A stretch of 6,186 bases of DNA from Prevotella sp. UBA4341. GTDB lineage: Bacteria; Bacteroidota; Bacteroidia; Bacteroidales; Bacteroidaceae. Under the pieces are notes generated by a model. The model ran no database searches and was not told the DNA's origin. It saw only the letters and a program-made list of their open reading frames with translations. The stretch spans positions 1 to 6,186 of the forward strand of contig DGTH01000024.1 in assembly GCA_002393705.1 (NCBI GenBank), read 5' to 3'. The translations under genes and the position numbers were made by a program. Shown here in pieces: positions 4,871 through 6,186 of the stretch; the stretch's first letter is position 1; each line of letters begins with the position of its first letter.

Positions 4871-6186
4871 ATGAGAAAAAGAATTACTTTCTTTTTGGCA
4901 TTGACGGCAGCGGTGCTGCTCGCATTGCCTACTCAGGCTCAGCAGTTGACCGTGAAGAAGGCTGTCAGGAACAGTCAGGTCATGGCCAGCAAGAAGCTGG
5001 ATGCCAAACAGATTGAGGCCGCAAGGGCCGCCCGGGCAAAGGCTAACGACCAGACCGTTGGCATTGCCTTCCGTGGCACCCACACGGCCGCAGTGGAAAG
5101 CAAAGCAGAGCTGACGCTCGAACAGGCTCAGGCCTTGAAGGCTGCCGACACGACCGCCGGCAAGCTCTTTAAAGCATGGAACTGGAAAGCTAATCAGGCT
5201 CCGAAGTATGTATCGAAGAGTGGACTGGTGAACACCGACAACGTGCCCCAGCCGCTGTTCAAGTTCAGTGGCCGCGAGGTAGAGCGCTTTGCACGCTTCG
5301 ACGGTCAGCCGAAGAAAATCCTCCGTGCAAAAACGGTCGATGACCACGGCATCATCACTGCTCCGGACGAGGGTGTCACCAAGTACTACACCCGTACCGG
5401 TACGGCCTTCTATTACGCCAGTGGTAGTGTCTATGATGAAGACCAGAGCGGCGTCGTGACGATTCTTGAGGCAGAAGACGGCAAGGTGTATATCAAGGAC
5501 CCCATTTCGCGCTATGCTCAAGGAACCTGGGTGGAAGGCACCAAGGATGGCAACACCATCACCGTGGCTGCTGGCCAGCCGCTGGCGTGGAATACTAACT
5601 ATTCTACTACGCTGGGCTTATACTGGGGTAACGCCCAGAGCACTGGCACCGGCACCACCTATGTAAAGGACGAGGGCGACATCACCTTCACCGTTGACGA
5701 CGAGGCCGGCACCATCACGCTCGACGGCTCCAGCGACCAGAAAATCATTGGCATCTACTGGGACGATGACAACTCATGGTCTGGCTACGGCGACTATAAT
5801 AGTGTGTGGACACTGAATACCGAGTATGAGCCGGCTTCTACCGATCCCATCGTGCTGCCCGACGGCGCCGAGGTTCAGAACTGGTATGCCGATGGCACTG
5901 GCACAGCAGCCGTTCCTACCGACGTGAAGGTTGCCTTCGTAGGGAACGAGGTGTACATCAGCGGACTGACGTCCAACTTCCCCGACGCCTGGATCAAGGG
6001 TACCCTCGACGGCACTACCGTCACCTTCAGCAAGTTCCAGTATGTAGGCACGTATAGCAGTACCATGCCCATCTGGGCTGTGGGTGCCGATCCTGATACC
6101 GGCAATCTGCAGGACTTCACCATGACCTACGACAGCGAGGCCCAGACGCTGGCACTCGATGCAAACCAGCTCATCGTGTTCAACGC
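4871..6186 (+). CDS. Secreted protein of unknown function with two related beta-rich domains; 3' end outside the window
   Basis: I do not recognise a named family. The frame is open from ATG 4871 to the window edge (438 full codons, no stop). Residues 1-23 form a signal peptide: basic MRKR, a hydrophobic core to about residue 19, and TQA with likely cleavage after Ala23. There is no lipobox cysteine, so export by signal peptidase I is expected. Residues 24-60 are rich in Lys and Ala and probably helical. From about 165 the protein is rich in Thr, Gly, Asp and aromatic residues. Two units look homologous: about 165-325 (PDEGV, then VYI at 206-208, TWVEGT around Trp220, DGNTITV) and from about 330 (PDGAE, VYI at 361-363, AWIKGT around Trp374, DGTTVTF). 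The pattern recalls hypothetical surface proteins of Bacteroidales. The gene has its own promoter and is divergent from xth. Ligand, enzyme activity and final location (periplasm, outer membrane or outside) cannot be told. Confidence 0.85.
   Translation, partial: MRKRITFFLALTAAVLLALPTQAQQLTVKKAVRNSQVMASKKLDAKQIEAARAARAKANDQTVGIAFRGTHTAAVESKAELTLEQAQALKAADTTAGKLFKAWNWKANQAPKYVSKSGLVNTDNVPQPLFKFSGREVERFARFDGQPKKILRAKTVDDHGIITAPDEGVTKYYTRTGTAFYYASGSVYDEDQSGVVTILEAEDGKVYIKDPISRYAQGTWVEGTKDGNTITVAAGQPLAWNTNYSTTLGLYWGNAQSTGTGTTYVKDEGDITFTVDDEAGTITLDGSSDQKIIGIYWDDDNSWSGYGDYNSVWTLNTEYEPASTDPIVLPDGAEVQNWYADGTGTAAVPTDVKVAFVGNEVYISGLTSNFPDAWIKGTLDGTTVTFSKFQYVGTYSSTMPIWAVGADPDTGNLQDFTMTYDSEAQTLALDANQLIVFN

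Noticed and set aside
4781..5521. A long - strand open frame (246 codons) opposite the secreted-protein gene
   Set aside because: The + strand frame has a promoter, a signal peptide and a domain pattern; the antisense frame has none and is explained by codon bias on the coding strand.

Overview
The window looks like chromosomal DNA from a member of the Bacteroidales, most likely Prevotella or a close relative. Three things suggest this. Two promoters match the Bacteroidetes form (TTTG, 19-20 bases, TAnnTTTG). The urocanase is of the long type that resembles mitochondrial UROC1. Several kinds of short palindromic repeat lie between and inside genes. The genus is inferred from general style and was not checked against any database.

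Layout. Bases 1-3378 (+ strand) hold the end of a histidine-utilisation operon in the order hutU (3' part only), hutH, hutI. The genes are tightly packed: 24 bases between hutU and hutH, and a 17-base overlap between hutH and hutI. Their products would act in sequence: HutH deaminates L-histidine to urocanate, HutU hydrates urocanate to 4-imidazolone-5-propionate, and HutI opens that ring to N-formimino-L-glutamate. The enzymes that finish the pathway (formiminotransferase, cyclodeaminase or HutG) are not in the window and may lie upstream. hutI meets xth, an exodeoxyribonuclease III gene on the - strand (3392-4144), tail to tail, with an inverted heptamer repeat covering both stop codons.

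Bases 4145-4870 are an AT-rich spacer between the divergent xth and the last gene. It holds a promoter for each and, between them, a very regular array: six copies of a 13-base motif, three in each orientation, all on an exact 22-base period around a 9-base centre. From 4871 to the window edge runs the 5' part of a gene for a secreted protein of unknown function. It has a signal peptide and two related beta-rich domains.

The most unusual features are (a) the symmetric 22-base-period array at 4374-4496 and (b) two GC-rich palindromic elements inside the hutI reading frame. Element (b) at 2626-2708 adds about 26 residues beside a predicted substrate-binding histidine without breaking the frame.
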